The translations under genes were made by a program, and so were the position numbers. A DNA stretch of 64,000 bases from the NCBI RefSeq assembly GCF_020885975.1, contig NZ_AP025183.1, positions 1,426,001 through 1,490,000 of the forward strand. Direction: 5' to 3'. Every line of letters begins with the position of its first letter. The stretch's first letter is position 1. Shown piece after piece: positions 62,189-64,000 of this stretch. Below the pieces are notes generated by a model. That model saw only the letters and a program-made list of their open reading frames with translations. It was not told the DNA's origin and made no database searches. This DNA comes from Flavobacterium ammonificans. Its GTDB lineage: Bacteria; Bacteroidota; Bacteroidia; Flavobacteriales; Flavobacteriaceae.

Positions 62189-63166
62189 TCATTCAACTAA
62201 ACCTAATTGGTTTAATAACTGATGTATTTTTGATTTTTTTGTAGGTGGATTGAATTGAGGGCTAGTTTGTAAACGATCATTTAAAATATACTTGTCTGGC
62301 CCTGTTTTATAGGAATTAATAATAGTGCCGTTAAACGATTGAACCACTTTTTCTCCAGTTTTAATATCTACTAAATTATTTCTAAGAAATAGTTCATTGG
62401 TCACCATATTGGATAACATAGGTGTATAATAAATACAATCTTTGAAATAGTAATGGGTTACCATAGAATATCGAGATGCTTGTTCATTCAATACTTTGGA
62501 ACCTCCATGGATAATATTGGAAGACCAAATTAAAACATCCCCTTTTTTTGCATAAAACGGTTTCTTCTCGAATTGGTGCACTTCCACAATTTTTTCAATA
62601 AAATCCTCATACTCAATATAATCAGAATAGGCGGTATCTACTGGAGTGGATTTAAAATGGGAAAAATTATATTCAGGTAGGTTTTGTGATTTTGGATAAT
62701 AAAAAACTGCTCCGTTTTCTGGGGTGATGTCTTCTAATGCCACCCAAACCCCGCACATGAACTTGGCTGGAATAGAACTAAAGTGAATGGTATCTGAGTG
62801 CGCTCTTTGTTGGGAACCTACTCTAAAATTCAAGGTTTGAAAAGGGATAGGCTCACGTTCGTATAGCATTTCCAAAATCGAGGCGATTTCAGTATTACAA
62901 GCCACATTTTTGGTGCTTTCTGAATACATCCATAAATCTTGAATTCGGACATGATCTCGTTGATTCTCCATCTTGAATTCAGGATTATACCCTTTGTTAT
63001 CCATATCTGATTTAATTTCATCAATTAATGATTCAGGGATTAAATTAGGAATGACAATAAATCCATTTTCGTTATAATCAATGGCTAATTGTTTATTTTT
63101 TTCTGAGAGATTTTTACTGTCTAATAGTTCTTTAAAAAAAGGCGATTCTACCCAAGGTGTATTCAT
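62189..63166 (-). CDS. Phytanoyl-CoA dioxygenase-like Fe(II)/2-oxoglutarate oxygenase
   Basis: From the ATG at 63166 (MNTPWVESPFF) the product is 325 residues. The Fe-binding triad of the PhyH family is visible as His and Asp in QRAHSDTIHF and the distal His in WSSNIIHGGSKV, followed by the 2-oxoglutarate Arg in ASRYSMVTHYYF. Members hydroxylate varied small molecules or lipids; the substrate is unknown. It converges with rocD and lies alone. An upstream start at 63208 is possible but adds a non-conserved tail. Confidence 0.82.
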   Translation of the reverse strand: MNTPWVESPFFKELLDSKNLSEKNKQLAIDYNENGFIVIPNLIPESLIDEIKSDMDNKGYNPEFKMENQRDHVRIQDLWMYSESTKNVACNTEIASILEMLYEREPIPFQTLNFRVGSQQRAHSDTIHFSSIPAKFMCGVWVALEDITPENGAVFYYPKSQNLPEYNFSHFKSTPVDTAYSDYIEYEDFIEKIVEVHQFEKKPFYAKKGDVLIWSSNIIHGGSKVLNEQASRYSMVTHYYFKDCIYYTPMLSNMVTNELFLRNNLVDIKTGEKVVQSFNGTIINSYKTGPDKYILNDRLQTSPQFNPPTKKSKIHQLLNQLGLVE

Positions 63167-63461
63167 GATAATGTAATTGTTTATAAGCTTATTGATAATG
63201 GAATTCAATTCAGTTCTATAGTATCCATTGCTAAGTTAAAGGTAAGAAGTAATTACTATTGAACAATTTTTTTTGTTAAAAAATAATAATCACTTTACTA
63301 TTTTTTATTTTTGCAATTGAAACTCCATTCATAATTGTATTTTAATATTTAAATTGTTCCAATTCGTTTTTCTTTTCAATTCTATCAATTTACTATTATA
63401 TCAATTGCTCTATATTTTCAATATTAATAAGTAACGTAAAAAAAACTTTAAAATGTCATCT

Positions 63462-63537
63462 TGTCAGCCATTTTTACGTCAAACAGACCAAAAACTGACA
63501 ATTTCTATGCTGTCAGGGACTTGGCACAAAGATTGAC
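63462..63537 (+). promoter_or_regulatory. Putative sigma-54-like dnaK promoter with TGTCAG/CTGACA sites
   Basis: TTGGCAC at 63521-63527, five bases, then TTGAC at 63533-63537 resembles a -24/-12 promoter, with GA in place of the -12 GC. Upstream lie TGTCAG at 63462, TACGTCA at 63476, CTGACA at 63495 and CTGTCAG at 63510, a cluster of inverted and direct copies that could bind an activator or repressor. The predicted start is about 40 bases before the dnaK ATG. The remainder of the 422-base gap (63167-63588) holds nothing recognisable. Confidence 0.5.
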
Positions 63538-63588
63538 TTGTCGAGTTCGAGTGATTAATGAATATCAAATAAATTAAATATAATCAAA

Positions 63589-64000
63589 ATGGGTAAAATC
63601 ATCGGAATTGATTTAGGTACAACCAACTCTTGTGTTTCTGTAATGGAAGGTAACGAGGCAGTTGTAATACCTAATGCGGAAGGAAAAAGAACAACACCTT
63701 CTATTATCGCTTTTGTTGAAGGCGGAGAAATTAAAGTAGGAGATCCTGCAAAAAGACAAGCGGTAACAAATCCTACCAAAACTATTGCTTCTATTAAACG
63801 TTTCATGGGACAATCTTTCAGCGAAACCACTTCAGAAGCAAAACGTGTTCCTTATTCAGTTGTAAAAGGTGACAACAATACGCCACGTGTGGATATTGAC
63901 GGTCGTTTATACACTGCTCAAGAATTGTCAGCTATGACACTTCAAAAAATGAAAAAAACTGCCGAAGACTATTTAGGTCAAACAGTTACTGAAGCAGTTA
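63589..64000 (+). CDS. dnaK: Chaperone DnaK (Hsp70), N-terminal part cut by window end
   Basis: The first 137 codons run to the right edge. The translation begins [20 protein letters not shown], the phosphate-1 loop of the Hsp70 nucleotide-binding domain, and continues with TTPSIIAF and the [13 protein letters not shown] and IKRFMGQ segments. DnaK folds and refolds proteins in an ATP cycle with DnaJ and GrpE. The 380-base gap upstream carries the promoter cluster described at 63462. No dnaJ or grpE is visible within the window. Confidence 0.98.
   Translation, partial: MGKIIGIDLGTTNSCVSVMEGNEAVVIPNAEGKRTTPSIIAFVEGGEIKVGDPAKRQAVTNPTKTIASIKRFMGQSFSETTSEAKRVPYSVVKGDNNTPRVDIDGRLYTAQELSAMTLQKMKKTAEDYLGQTVTEAV

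Overview
The window is AT-rich chromosomal DNA from a member of the Bacteroidota, most likely a Flavobacterium or close relative. Several things point there: promoter -7 elements of the TAnnTTTG type (purL, kup, tRNA-His, oxyR and marR regions), almost no Shine-Dalgarno sequences, a DUF4293 gene divergent from a rho with a long Asn/Gln-rich insertion, DUF3667 and LETM1-related proteins, bacillithiol synthesis (bshB1), and a dihydroorotase with the DDQVHFREPG motif. No prophage, plasmid, CRISPR array or rRNA is visible. Mobile or repetitive DNA is limited to one broken IS200/RAYT-type transposase with a palindrome array, and three other intergenic repeat elements.

Layout. 1-9.5 kb: start of lpd, an MsbA-like ABC exporter, truA, a phosphoesterase, a TPR histidine kinase with its NarL-type regulator, DUF4293/rho and an RsmB-type methyltransferase. 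9.6-12.6 kb: kup and a secreted protein of unknown function. 12.7-19.0 kb: phenylalanine/tyrosine breakdown (phenylalanine hydroxylase, HPPD, homogentisate dioxygenase, an FAH-family hydrolase, a flavin reductase-like protein). 19.1-25.9 kb: a YCF48-like lipoprotein, an ECF sigma factor with two downstream envelope genes, a SRPBCC/GyrI-like protein, a MazG-like pyrophosphohydrolase, ilvE and mnmD. 25.9-32.6 kb: oxyR, then a tightly packed six-gene operon (two small proteins, DUF6671, Sua5/TsaC, dihydroorotase, SbtA-type bicarbonate permease) divergent from a CbbR-like LysR gene. 32.6-34.4 kb: LETM1-related protein and SodC. 34.5-42.4 kb: fatty-acid beta-oxidation (MarR, FadN-type fusion, thiolase, acyl-CoA dehydrogenase, acyl-CoA ligase). 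42.5-50.5 kb: LtaS-like enzyme, DUF3667, purL and a beta-helix lipoprotein. 50.6-51.5 kb: broken transposase and palindrome array. 51.5-54.8 kb: menI-like, menF, bshB1, tRNA-His and a rhodanese. 54.9-60.6 kb: a 144-bp foldback element, then exported hydrolases (M28 peptidase, dienelactone hydrolase-like, penicillin acylase, cyanophycinase) and an Lrp regulator. 60.8-64 kb: ornithine aminotransferase, a phytanoyl-CoA dioxygenase-like protein and the start of dnaK.

The strongest candidate for an undescribed system is the 26.96-32.6 kb locus. A bicarbonate permease shares one operon with an enzyme that consumes bicarbonate (Sua5/TsaC) and one that acts downstream of a bicarbonate-consuming step (dihydroorotase), with a DUF6671 protein and two small unknown proteins, under a probable CbbR-type regulator. 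This reads as a possible inorganic-carbon-limitation response; that function is inference. Other points worth following are the REP-like palindromes beside the inactivated transposase, the perfect 21-bp-armed foldback element, sigma-54-like promoters before dnaK and a secreted-protein gene, and the Lrp/cyanophycinase/ornithine aminotransferase neighbourhood.
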